A stretch of 5,606 nucleotides of DNA, taken from positions 1 to 5,606 of the forward strand of contig DAOWLL010000140.1 of assembly GCA_030641945.1 (NCBI GenBank), given 5' to 3'. The stretch is from Gammaproteobacteria bacterium. GTDB lineage: Bacteria; Pseudomonadota; Gammaproteobacteria; SZUA-229. A program made the translations under genes and the position numbers. The notes below the pieces were generated by a model that saw nothing but the letters and a program-made list of their open reading frames with translations, was not told the DNA's origin and did not search any database. Of the stretch, positions 1 to 5,606 are shown one piece after another. Positions within the stretch are counted from its first letter, which is position 1. Every line of letters begins with the position of its first letter.

Positions 1-41
1 ATAATAATGTGAGGTCAGTAACGATGCTAGCAACAAAAAAA

Positions 42-62
42 CATTCGCGTTCATTAGCGTGG
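42..62 (-). repeat. Degenerate two-unit ATTCGCGTTC-type repeat
   Basis: Two adjacent 10-base units can be read here: ATTCGCGTTC (43-52) and ATTAGCGTGG (53-62). The first matches the ATCTGCGTTC unit of the 95-134 tract at 8 of 10 positions, and the second at about 6 of 10. On the minus strand it reads as a CCACG...GAATG pattern, like the dispersed CACGAAT-type repeats found in many environmental bacterial genomes (general recollection, not a search). It may be an older or different-class copy of the element further downstream. A seven-A run lies just before it. The call is weak because two degenerate units can arise by chance. Confidence 0.4.
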
Positions 63-80
63 GGCCGTGTAGCGGCAGGC

Positions 81-93
81 GGACCAAATAAAC
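81..93 (+). repeat. Left 13-bp direct repeat (GGACCAAATAAAC)
   Basis: This 13-mer recurs at 131-143 with a single C/T difference. The two copies are 50 bp apart and bracket the 10-bp tandem tract. Identity does not extend to either side. They could be a target-site duplication made when the tract inserted, or the conserved tail of two successive repeat units. The sequence alone does not decide between these. Confidence 0.7.
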
Positions 94-94
94 T

Positions 95-134
95 ATCTGT
101 GTTCATCTGTGTTCATCTGCGTTCATCTGTGGAC
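95..134 (-). repeat. Four-unit 10-bp tandem repeat ahead of ubiE
   Basis: Four contiguous 10-base units are visible: ATCTGTGTTC (95-104), ATCTGTGTTC (105-114), ATCTGCGTTC (115-124) and a divergent end unit ATCTGTGGAC (125-134). On the minus strand it reads GTCCACAGATGAAC and onward, the head of a CACAGATGAAC-type dispersed repeat. The period is close to one DNA helical turn. The tract ends 10 bp before the ubiE ATG, so it forms most of the proximal leader of that mRNA. The unit structure is seen directly. Membership of a genome-wide dispersed family is inferred. Confidence 0.85.
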
Positions 135-143
135 TAAATAAAC
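131..143 (+). repeat. Right 13-bp direct repeat (GGACTAAATAAAC)
   Basis: This is the partner of the copy at 81-93, 12 of 13 identical. Its first four bases are also the end of the last 10-bp unit (125-134). It finishes one base before the ubiE start codon, so it occupies the place where a Shine-Dalgarno sequence would be expected and contains none. Its TAA at 139-141 is an in-frame stop for ubiE, which fixes the ubiE start downstream of it. Confidence 0.7.
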
Positions 144-144
144 C

Positions 145-888
145 ATGTCAAAGAAAACACACTTTGGTTACAAACAGGTTGATGCCGATAAAAAGGAAGG
201 CATGGTCGCCGGTGTGTTTGATTCAGTTGCGGATAAATACGATGTAATGAATGATGTAATGTCATTCGGTATTCATCGTATCTGGATAAAAATTACGCTT
301 GCTCAAACAGGCCTCAAAAAGGGTCAGCGTGCGCTCGATGTTGCTGGCGGCACAGGTGATCTGACTATTCAAATGTCAAAGCAGGTTGGACCCGACGGCG
401 AAGTTGTTATGTCAGATATCAATGCTGCCATGCTGGAGCAGGGCAGGCGCCGCTTAATGAACAAGGGCATAGCTGGCAATGTCAAGTTTGTTGAGGCAAA
501 CGCCGAAGAGCTTCCGTTTGAAGATAATAGCTTCAATTGTGTCACCATTGCTTTTGGCTTGCGTAATGTTACCAACCAGGACAGGGCGCTTGCATCCATA
601 TATCGCGTGCTCAAGCCCGGCGGCCGCTTGCTGGTGCTGGAGTTTTCAAAACCGGTCATTCCCGGACTCAATAAAGCATACGATTTCTATTCCTTTAATA
701 TATTGCCGAAGATGGGCAAGGTCATTGCTGACGATGAAGACAGCTACCGTTACCTGGCTGAGTCAATACGCATGCATCCCGATCAGGAAACGTTGAAACA
801 GATGATGCAGCATGCGGGCTTTGAAAGATGCACCTACCATAATATGAGTGGAGGGATCGTGGCTTTGCATAAAGGTTTCAAGCTTTGA
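145..888 (+). CDS. ubiE: Ubiquinone/menaquinone biosynthesis C-methyltransferase UbiE
   Basis: SAM-dependent C-methyltransferase. The family methylates the octaprenyl-methoxy-benzoquinol ring on the way to ubiquinone, and demethylmenaquinol to menaquinol where that pathway exists. The protein has 247 residues, against about 251 in E. coli. It is a class I Rossmann methyltransferase: the SAM-binding glycine motif [11 protein letters not shown] is at 64-74 and the ribose-contacting acidic residue is probably D91 in SDIN. Both family signatures are present: [16 protein letters not shown] at 32-47 and [15 protein letters not shown] at 154-168. The C-terminal [14 protein letters not shown] block (201-214) is also typical. 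An in-frame TAA lies 4 bp upstream and the next Met is residue 20, inside conserved sequence, so ATG 145 is nearly forced. No good Shine-Dalgarno precedes it, only TGTGGA ending about 11 bp away. The stop overlaps the ubiJ start. Identification is secure. Whether menaquinone is also a product cannot be told here. Confidence 0.97.
   Translation: MSKKTHFGYKQVDADKKEGMVAGVFDSVADKYDVMNDVMSFGIHRIWIKITLAQTGLKKGQRALDVAGGTGDLTIQMSKQVGPDGEVVMSDINAAMLEQGRRRLMNKGIAGNVKFVEANAEELPFEDNSFNCVTIAFGLRNVTNQDRALASIYRVLKPGGRLLVLEFSKPVIPGLNKAYDFYSFNILPKMGKVIADDEDSYRYLAESIRMHPDQETLKQMMQHAGFERCTYHNMSGGIVALHKGFKL
871..875 (+). promoter_or_regulatory. Shine-Dalgarno for ubiJ inside the ubiE 3' end
   Basis: AAAGG followed by 9 bases and then TTG (885-887). 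It lies within the last codons of ubiE. Together with the in-frame TAA at 870-872 it supports the TTG as the real ubiJ start despite the rare codon. Confidence 0.6.
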
Positions 889-1487
889 CATCATTAAGCC
901 TGCTCGAGACTGCGCTCAATAATTACCTGGCACTGGATCCCGAAGCGCCTGAAAAGCTGACAGCATTTGATGGCAAGGTGATATGTATCAGCATCATGGG
1001 CCCGGACAAGAACATATATTTGTTGATTAACGGCAACAAAATATCTGTTGTTAAACAGCATGATGCCGAACCTGACGCAACGATCATCGGTTCACCTGCT
1101 GCATTATTCAAACTTGGCGTGCACAGGGATTCAGCACCATTATTTTTTGCCGGTGAAGTTGAAATACGCGGAGACACGCGTCTTGGCCGCCAGTTCAAGG
1201 CACTGCTTGCAGATATGGAAATTGACTGGGAAGAGCATCTGTCCAGGTTGATAGGAGACATTGCTGCGCACCGTGTTGCTGGCTTGTTAAATGAAATAAG
1301 AAAATGGAGCAGGTCTGCAGCAAATAACTTTGCAGATGACCTGGGCGAATACCTCCAGGAAGAAAGCCGGGATGTTGTAAGCGAAGCTGAAATGGGAATG
1401 TTTTATCAGCAGGTCGATAAGCTAAGAGATGATACCGAAAGATTAAAAGCCCGAATCGATCGACTACCAGGTATTAACATGCAATGA
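885..1487 (+). CDS. ubiJ: Ubiquinone biosynthesis accessory factor UbiJ (SCP2 domain)
   Basis: UbiJ (formerly YigP in E. coli) is a non-enzymatic factor needed for aerobic ubiquinone synthesis. In the family an SCP2 lipid-carrier fold binds hydrophobic ubiquinone intermediates, and the protein works with UbiK in a soluble multi-enzyme Ubi complex. The length of 200 residues agrees with about 201 in E. coli. An SCP2-like region spans roughly 10-115. It is followed by the typical [13 protein letters not shown] (92-104) and [15 protein letters not shown] (111-125) stretches. The C terminus (about 168-195) is charged and heptad-like, fitting the coiled coil thought to contact UbiK. The start is TTG: its last two bases begin the ubiE TGA, an in-frame TAA lies at 870-872, AAAGG sits 9 bp upstream, and the next Met (residue 38) would remove conserved sequence. 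In E. coli a small RNA (EsrE) overlaps the 3' part of this gene. Nothing here shows whether that is conserved. Confidence 0.93.
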   Translation: MTSLSLLETALNNYLALDPEAPEKLTAFDGKVICISIMGPDKNIYLLINGNKISVVKQHDAEPDATIIGSPAALFKLGVHRDSAPLFFAGEVEIRGDTRLGRQFKALLADMEIDWEEHLSRLIGDIAAHRVAGLLNEIRKWSRSAANNFADDLGEYLQEESRDVVSEAEMGMFYQQVDKLRDDTERLKARIDRLPGINMQ

Positions 1488-3148
1488 TGATGATCAGGCC
1501 GAGACAATTTATTCGGTTGTTGCGCATCAATTTCGTATTGATGCGGCATGGTCTTGACGACATCATTTTTGCGACCCACCTGTTCAGGCCGTTTCGTTTT
1601 CTAATCTATCTAAATCCAGTTAACTGGGTTTTGCGTAAGCGTGCATCGCGTGCAGAAAGGGTCAGGCGGTCACTCGAAGATCTGGGCCCTATATTTATCA
1701 AGTTTGGTCAGATGTTGTCTACACGCAGAGACCTGCTGCCTGATGATATTGCTGATGAGCTTGAACGGCTTCAGGATGCAGTGCCGCCCTTTCCCGGCGC
1801 GATTGCGCAGCAATTAATCGAAAAAGCATTCGGCCGCCCGGTTGAAGATATATTTGATGAGTTTGAATCTGAGCCGCTTGCTTCAGCATCAGTAGCGCAG
1901 GTGCATGCCGCCAAGTTGAAAAATGGTAAAGAGGTCGTAATCAAGGTACTGCGGCCTGATGTTTTACCGGTTATTCGCCGTGATATTTCCCTGCTTTATA
2001 TTATTGCCGAGCTGGCTTCGCGTTATTCATCGCAGGCCAGGCGTTTGCGCCCTGTTGAAATTGTTGCAGAATATGAAAAAACAATCCTTGATGAGCTCGA
2101 CCTGTTGCGAGAAGCGGCCAACGCAAGCCAGTTAAGACGTAACTTTGAAGGCGCAACAAGTCTGTATGTTCCGGAAGTTTACTGGGATTACACATACCGA
2201 AATGTGCTGGTTATGGAGCGTATTTACGGCGTTCCAATTCGTAATATCGATGAGCTTAAAGCCAACAACACCAACATGGAGCGCCTCGCCGAACTCGGCG
2301 TTGAGATTTTTTTCACCCAGGTGTTCAAGCACAATTTCTTTCATGCAGACATGCATCCTGGAAATATATTTGTAGATATAGTTGACCCGCATCATCCGAA
2401 ATATATTGCAGTAGACTTCGGAATCGTCGGCACATTGAATTCGATTGATAAGCGTTATCTTGCAGAAAATTTTCTTGCTTTTTTTCAGCGTGATTATAAC
2501 AAGGTGGCAAGATTGCATGTTGAGTCAGGCTGGGTTCCAGCGGGTACGCGCGTGGATGAATTTGAATCAGCCATACGAAGTGTTTGTGAGCCCATTTTCG
2601 AGCGCCCGTTAAAAGACATTTCTTTTGGCCAGTTATTGTTGCGTCTTTTTCAGACCGCGCGCAGGTTTAACATGGAGGTTCAGCCGCAACTGGTGTTGCT
2701 GCAGAAAACGCTGCTCAATATCGAAGGCCTTGGCCGCCAGCTGTATCCTGATCTGGATTTATGGAAAACAGCCAAACCATTTCTTGAGCGCTGGATGGAA
2801 GAGCAGGTTGGCCCGAGTTCCATGCTGATCGCAATGAAAGATAATATTCCTCACCTTATAGAAAAGCTGCCGGAAATGCCCGGTTTGATTTATGCGGCCA
2901 CGAAAAAAATTGCAGAAGGTGAAGAGCATCAGCAGCACCTTCAGGAGATGCAGAAAATTCGGGATGAGATACGACGCAGTAATCAACGAACTGTTCAGAC
3001 AATAGCCGGTACCGGGCTGTTAATGGGCGGATTAATTGTGTATGGCCTGGATGGATTTACGCCAGGCCTGATCTGGGGTGCACCACTTGTGTCGTGGATA
3101 ACCGGGGGCCTTGGCGCTTTAATTCTGCTTGTGTCGTTACAGGACTAA
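1484..3148 (+). CDS. ubiB: UbiB, atypical kinase-like ATPase for ubiquinone biosynthesis
   Basis: Member of the UbiB/ADCK/COQ8 family, required for ubiquinone synthesis. The family has ATPase activity rather than clear protein-kinase activity, and its exact role is still debated. The protein has 554 residues, against about 546 in E. coli. Visible in order: KFGQ (73-76), the family-defining KxGQ motif; the alanine-rich nucleotide loop ASASVAQVH (133-141), replacing a P-loop; the VIKV lysine K154; an ELD (ExD-type) motif at 204-206; the catalytic loop HADMHPGN (287-294); and the metal-binding DFG (311-313), where E. coli has DCG. Two hydrophobic segments at about 504-520 and 529-551 form the membrane anchor. 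The start overlaps the ubiJ stop in ATGA, so coupling is likely. The gene opens with three consecutive ATG codons. The weak AGG at 1469-1471 lies 12 bases before the first, which is therefore preferred. All core motifs are intact. Confidence 0.97.
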   Translation: MMMIRPRQFIRLLRINFVLMRHGLDDIIFATHLFRPFRFLIYLNPVNWVLRKRASRAERVRRSLEDLGPIFIKFGQMLSTRRDLLPDDIADELERLQDAVPPFPGAIAQQLIEKAFGRPVEDIFDEFESEPLASASVAQVHAAKLKNGKEVVIKVLRPDVLPVIRRDISLLYIIAELASRYSSQARRLRPVEIVAEYEKTILDELDLLREAANASQLRRNFEGATSLYVPEVYWDYTYRNVLVMERIYGVPIRNIDELKANNTNMERLAELGVEIFFTQVFKHNFFHADMHPGNIFVDIVDPHHPKYIAVDFGIVGTLNSIDKRYLAENFLAFFQRDYNKVARLHVESGWVPAGTRVDEFESAIRSVCEPIFERPLKDISFGQLLLRLFQTARRFNMEVQPQLVLLQKTLLNIEGLGRQLYPDLDLWKTAKPFLERWMEEQVGPSSMLIAMKDNIPHLIEKLPEMPGLIYAATKKIAEGEEHQQHLQEMQKIRDEIRRSNQRTVQTIAGTGLLMGGLIVYGLDGFTPGLIWGAPLVSWITGGLGALILLVSLQD

Positions 3149-3201
3149 GCATGGATGCGATGAGTATTTAAACCAGGTAACGCATGGCATATTGAAAACT
3201 T

Positions 3202-5427
3202 ATGACAGATGACGTTGATTTTGCAATAGATGAATCTGCAGTAGCTGACGTATCGCATATTCTCGATGATCTTAACGAGGCGCAGCGGGATGCAGTTACC
3301 GCGCCGCCGGGCCATATGCTGGTGCTTGCGGGCGCCGGCAGTGGCAAGACCCGTGTGCTGGTGCACCGGATCGCCTGGCTTTGCCAGGTAGAAGGTGCAT
3401 CGCCTTTCAATATATTTGCGGTTACGTTTACCAACAAGGCTGCGGCAGAGATGCGCTCGCGCGTCGAGAAACTGCAGGGCATGCCATCGGCCGGTATGTG
3501 GGTAGGCACCTTTCATGGACTTTCGCACCGCTTATTACGCTCACACTGGAAAGAGGCAGGCTTGCCGCAGACGTTCCAGATTCTGGACGCTGATGATCAG
3601 TATCGTTTGATAAGGCGCGTATTAAAAGCGCTGGAACTGGACGAGGCGCGCTGGCCGCCTCGCCAGGCACAGGCGTTTATCAATGCACGCAAGGATGAAG
3701 GGCAGCGGCCTCAGCATATTGATACTTCGCATAATCCTGTATACACACAACTCGTTCGTATATATACGGCGTATGAAGCAGCATGCCTGCGTGCCGGTGT
3801 AATAGATTTTGCTGAATTGTTGCTAAAAACGCTCGAACTGCTGCGTGATAACGATTCCTTGCTTGAGCACTATCAGCACCGCTTCAGGCATATACTCGTT
3901 GACGAGTTTCAGGACACCAACACTATCCAGTATGCATTAATACGACTTCTTGCGGGTAAAAATAACAAGGTCTTTATTGTTGGCGACGATGACCAGGCGA
4001 TTTATGCCTGGCGCGGTGCACGCGTAGAGAACATCCACAAATTTCAGCATGATTTCAAAGCTGTGCAAATCGTTCGGCTGGAACAGAACTATCGCTCAAC
4101 CACAACGATATTATCTGCAGCGAATGCATTGATTGATCATAATAATGATCGTCTGGGCAAGAAGCTGTGGACCAGCGGAGAAGATGGCGAACAGATACTC
4201 TTTTATAACGCATTTAATGAGCTGGATGAGGCCCGCTTTGTAATCGATCGGGCCAAACAGTGGACTGAGCAAGGACATGCCCGCTCTGAAATAGCGATAC
4301 TTTACCGCTCCAATGCGCAGTCGCGCGTGTTTGAGGAACGCCTGGTTAGCGAAGCTATTCCTTACCGGGTATACGGCGGACTGCGATTTTTTGAACGCGC
4401 CGAAATTAAACACGCACTCGCTTATCTGCGCTTGATTGACAACAGAAACGATGATGCTTCATTTGAGCGTGTAGTCAATACACCTACCCGTGGTATTGGC
4501 GACCGCAGCGTTGAAAAAATACGGGAAATCGCCAGGGCTAAAGATTATTCAATGTGGGAAGCCGCGCGCACCCTGCTGGATAGTAAAGAACTTGCTGCGA
4601 GGGCAACCAATGCAATTGCGGGTTTCATACGCCTGATAGATAACCTGTCTGAAGATACGGCCGAGCTGGAATTGTTTGAACAGGTCGAGCACATAATCCA
4701 TGCTAGCGGTCTGATTGAATATTACAGCAAGGAAAAAACAGAAAAAGCTGAAGCCCGCGTGGAGAACCTTGAAGAGCTTGTTACTGCCGCCCGGGGTTTT
4801 GATTACGATGCCGATGCCGAGTCCCCACTCAACGAAGAATGGCAAAACATGGACAAGTTGACGGCGTTTCTGACGCATGCAGCACTTGAAGCAGGCGAAG
4901 GCCAGGCAAATAAATGGGAAGACTGCATTCAGCTGATGACACTGCACAGTGCAAAAGGACTGGAATTTCCGCTGGTGTTCATAGTTGGACTGGAAGAAGG
5001 TCTGTTTCCTGGCCAACGCTCACTGGATGAAGAGGGCAAGCTCGAAGAAGAGCGCAGACTTTGTTATGTCGGCATAACGCGCGCGCGTAAACAACTGGTG
5101 TTAACTTCTGCAGAACACAGGCGTCTGTATGGACAGGACATGTATCCAACGCCATCACGCTTCGTTAGTGAAATACCAGAACATCTGTTAAATGAAGTGC
5201 GCTCCAGGCCGACTGTTTCACAGCCGTTATACTCACCAAAGTCACAGGCGCCAGCAGCAGTAAACGGTATTGGTGTCGGCCAGCGAGTTATGCATGCCAA
5301 ATTTGGTGAAGGTGTAGTGAGCAGCCTTGAAGGCAGCGGCGCACACGCCAGGGTTGAGGTTAACTTCGAATATGCCGGTACCAAGTGGCTGGTGATGGCC
5401 TATGCCAACCTGCAACCGGTAAGGTGA
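3202..5427 (+). CDS. uvrD: DNA helicase II, UvrD (superfamily 1A, 3'-5')
   Basis: ATP-driven 3'-5' DNA helicase that removes the incised oligonucleotide in nucleotide excision repair and unwinds DNA in MutL-directed mismatch repair. The family also acts on RecA filaments and stalled RNA polymerase. The protein has 741 residues, against about 720 in E. coli. Motifs in order: Q motif around Q28; Walker A AGAGSGKT (43-50); Ia FTNKAAAEM (76-84); Walker B VDEFQD (233-238); III GDDDQAIYAWRGA (261-273); IV LEQNYRST (293-300); V LMTLHSAKGLEFP (578-590); VI YVGITRA (622-628). The C-terminal GQRVMHAKFGEG...TKWLVMAYANLQPV (693-740) is the Tudor-like domain that contacts RNA polymerase in E. coli. This domain and overall similarity favour UvrD over Rep or PcrA. 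An in-frame TGA at 3193-3195 forces ATG 3202. That gives a 16-residue acidic N-terminal extension. Shine-Dalgarno match is poor (GAAAA). No promoter or terminator is evident in the 53-bp gap after ubiB, so cotranscription is possible. Confidence 0.97.
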   Translation: MTDDVDFAIDESAVADVSHILDDLNEAQRDAVTAPPGHMLVLAGAGSGKTRVLVHRIAWLCQVEGASPFNIFAVTFTNKAAAEMRSRVEKLQGMPSAGMWVGTFHGLSHRLLRSHWKEAGLPQTFQILDADDQYRLIRRVLKALELDEARWPPRQAQAFINARKDEGQRPQHIDTSHNPVYTQLVRIYTAYEAACLRAGVIDFAELLLKTLELLRDNDSLLEHYQHRFRHILVDEFQDTNTIQYALIRLLAGKNNKVFIVGDDDQAIYAWRGARVENIHKFQHDFKAVQIVRLEQNYRSTTTILSAANALIDHNNDRLGKKLWTSGEDGEQILFYNAFNELDEARFVIDRAKQWTEQGHARSEIAILYRSNAQSRVFEERLVSEAIPYRVYGGLRFFERAEIKHALAYLRLIDNRNDDASFERVVNTPTRGIGDRSVEKIREIARAKDYSMWEAARTLLDSKELAARATNAIAGFIRLIDNLSEDTAELELFEQVEHIIHASGLIEYYSKEKTEKAEARVENLEELVTAARGFDYDADAESPLNEEWQNMDKLTAFLTHAALEAGEGQANKWEDCIQLMTLHSAKGLEFPLVFIVGLEEGLFPGQRSLDEEGKLEEERRLCYVGITRARKQLVLTSAEHRRLYGQDMYPTPSRFVSEIPEHLLNEVRSRPTVSQPLYSPKSQAPAAVNGIGVGQRVMHAKFGEGVVSSLEGSGAHARVEVNFEYAGTKWLVMAYANLQPVR

Positions 5428-5434
5428 ATGTTTC

Positions 5435-5460
5435 ACCGCAAAGGCGCAAAGAGCGCAAAG
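5435..5460 (+). repeat. CGCAAAG-type phased repeat, copy 1
   Basis: Three CGCAAAG heptamers occur at 5437-5443, 5445-5451 and 5454-5460, with periods of 8 and 9 bp. The repeat begins 8 bp after the uvrD stop. It is a diverged duplicate of 5482-5507: about 21 of 25 aligned bases match, with one gap. ACCGCAAAGGCGCAAAG-like tracts are familiar as dispersed intergenic repeats in many bacterial genomes (recollection, not a search). No coding role is likely. Confidence 0.75.
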
Positions 5461-5481
5461 AAATAATTTTTGAATTTGTTA

Positions 5482-5507
5482 ACCGCAGAGGCGCGGAGAC
5501 GCACAGG
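5482..5507 (+). repeat. CGCAGAG-type phased repeat, copy 2
   Basis: ACCGCAGAGGCGCGGAGA followed by CGCACAGG aligns to 5435-5460 with four substitutions and a one-base gap. The copies start 47 bp apart on the same strand. This copy is bracketed by a short inverted pair, TTAACC (5479-5484) and GGTTAA (5506-5511), which may mark its ends or be chance. The AT-rich stretch 5461-5480 between the copies contains nothing recognisable. Confidence 0.65.
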
Positions 5508-5522
5508 TTAATTAAGGTACAT

Positions 5523-5545
5523 GTAGGAGCGGCTTTAGCCGCGAA
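5523..5545 (+). repeat. REP-like element, forward copy
   Basis: It starts with the tetranucleotide GTAG (5523-5526), followed by a palindrome in which GCGGCT and AGCCGC (5529-5542) pair around two bases. A GTAG-type head plus hairpin is the form of REP sequences mobilised by REP-associated tyrosine transposases (RAYT, TnpA-REP). The consensus GTAGGAGCGGCTT...AGCCGCGA is widespread in gammaproteobacteria such as pseudomonads (established knowledge). No transposase is in the window. The partner is an inverted copy at 5568-5590. Confidence 0.85.
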
Positions 5546-5567
5546 TTCATCGCGATCTGAGGGATTG

Positions 5568-5590
5568 TTCGCGGCTGAAGCCGCTCCTAC
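5568..5590 (-). repeat. REP-like element, inverted copy
   Basis: This is the reverse complement of 5523-5545 with one mismatch in 23 bases. It has its own hairpin (GCGGCT/AGCCGC, 5571-5584) and a CTAC end (5587-5590). With its partner it makes a BIME-like head-out inverted pair around a 22-bp spacer that contains the palindrome ATCGCGAT (5549-5556). As RNA the pair could fold into a 23-bp stem in which the mismatch becomes a G-U pair. No T-run follows, so it is not a standard intrinsic terminator, though it could mark or protect the 3' end of the uvrD transcript. Confidence 0.85.
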
Positions 5591-5606
5591 GGCCGCTCAT
5601 ATATAC

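Noticed and set aside
60..94. Sigma-70 promoter for ubiE
   Set aside because: A TAAACT near 89-94 could serve as a -10, but no -35-like hexamer lies 16-18 bp upstream. The true promoter may lie before the window.
95..134. Possible CRISPR array
   Set aside because: The units are 10 bp and contiguous with no unique spacers, so this is a tandem repeat rather than a CRISPR.
24..137. Small open frame of 37 codons starting at ATG 24, with GAGG (11-14) 9 bases upstream
   Set aside because: Despite the good Shine-Dalgarno, more than a third of it is translated repeat DNA (95-134 and the degenerate 42-62), its product resembles no family I know, and such frames arise routinely from these repeats. 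The frame is also open back to position 3, so it could be the tail of an upstream gene. Sequence before position 1 would settle that.
3149..3201. Promoter or terminator between ubiB and uvrD
   Set aside because: Only a trivial 4-bp stem (GCATGGATGC) is present, with no T-run, and no -35/-10 pair at suitable spacing could be read.
4549..5016. Minus-strand open frame of 155 codons inside uvrD
   Set aside because: It lies wholly within conserved uvrD codons encoding helicase sequence up to motif V and resembles no known protein, so it is a shadow of uvrD. The same applies to the other antisense and out-of-frame stretches in ubiE, ubiJ, ubiB and uvrD.
5523..5590. Intrinsic terminator for uvrD
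   Set aside because: The stem is strong but it is not followed by a T-run (GGCCGCTCATATATAC follows), and the sequence matches REP elements with a GTAG head. A role in mRNA 3'-end formation remains possible but is not a standard terminator.

Overview
The window carries four complete plus-strand genes, ubiE, ubiJ, ubiB and uvrD, in about 5.3 kb, bordered on both sides by short non-coding repeats. The proteins resemble the Escherichia coli orthologues along their whole length, as recalled from family knowledge. UbiJ is largely a proteobacterial ubiquinone factor and the UvrD is of the gammaproteobacterial type with a C-terminal Tudor-like domain. This points to a gammaproteobacterium that makes ubiquinone. 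Base composition looks intermediate. The outer repeats are of kinds seen in environmental rather than enteric genomes. I cannot name a genus.

Layout. Positions 1-144 are a leader with no convincing gene. It holds a degenerate repeat (42-62) and a four-unit, 10-bp tandem repeat (95-134) between two near-identical 13-bp direct repeats (81-93 and 131-143). The tract stops 10 bp before the ubiE start. Next come ubiE (145-888), ubiJ (885-1487) and ubiB (1484-3148), joined by two 4-bp stop/start overlaps (TTGA, then ATGA), which indicates one translationally coupled operon. After a plain 53-bp gap follows uvrD (3202-5427). The tail (5428-5606) contains two diverged copies of a CGCAAAG-type repeat and a pair of inverted REP-like elements with GTAG heads.

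Function. UbiE methylates the quinone ring in ubiquinone (and, where present, menaquinone) synthesis. UbiJ is an SCP2-fold lipid-binding accessory factor of the soluble Ubi complex. UbiB is a membrane-anchored, atypical kinase-like ATPase that supports the same pathway. UvrD is the superfamily 1A DNA helicase of nucleotide excision and mismatch repair. It shares strand and spacing with the ubi operon but has no known functional link to it.

No new gene system is apparent. The coding part is ordinary core genome. The points worth a second look are the repeats: phased repeats face outward from both edges of the gene block, one of them has apparently supplied the ubiE translation leader, and a REP pair closes the right end.
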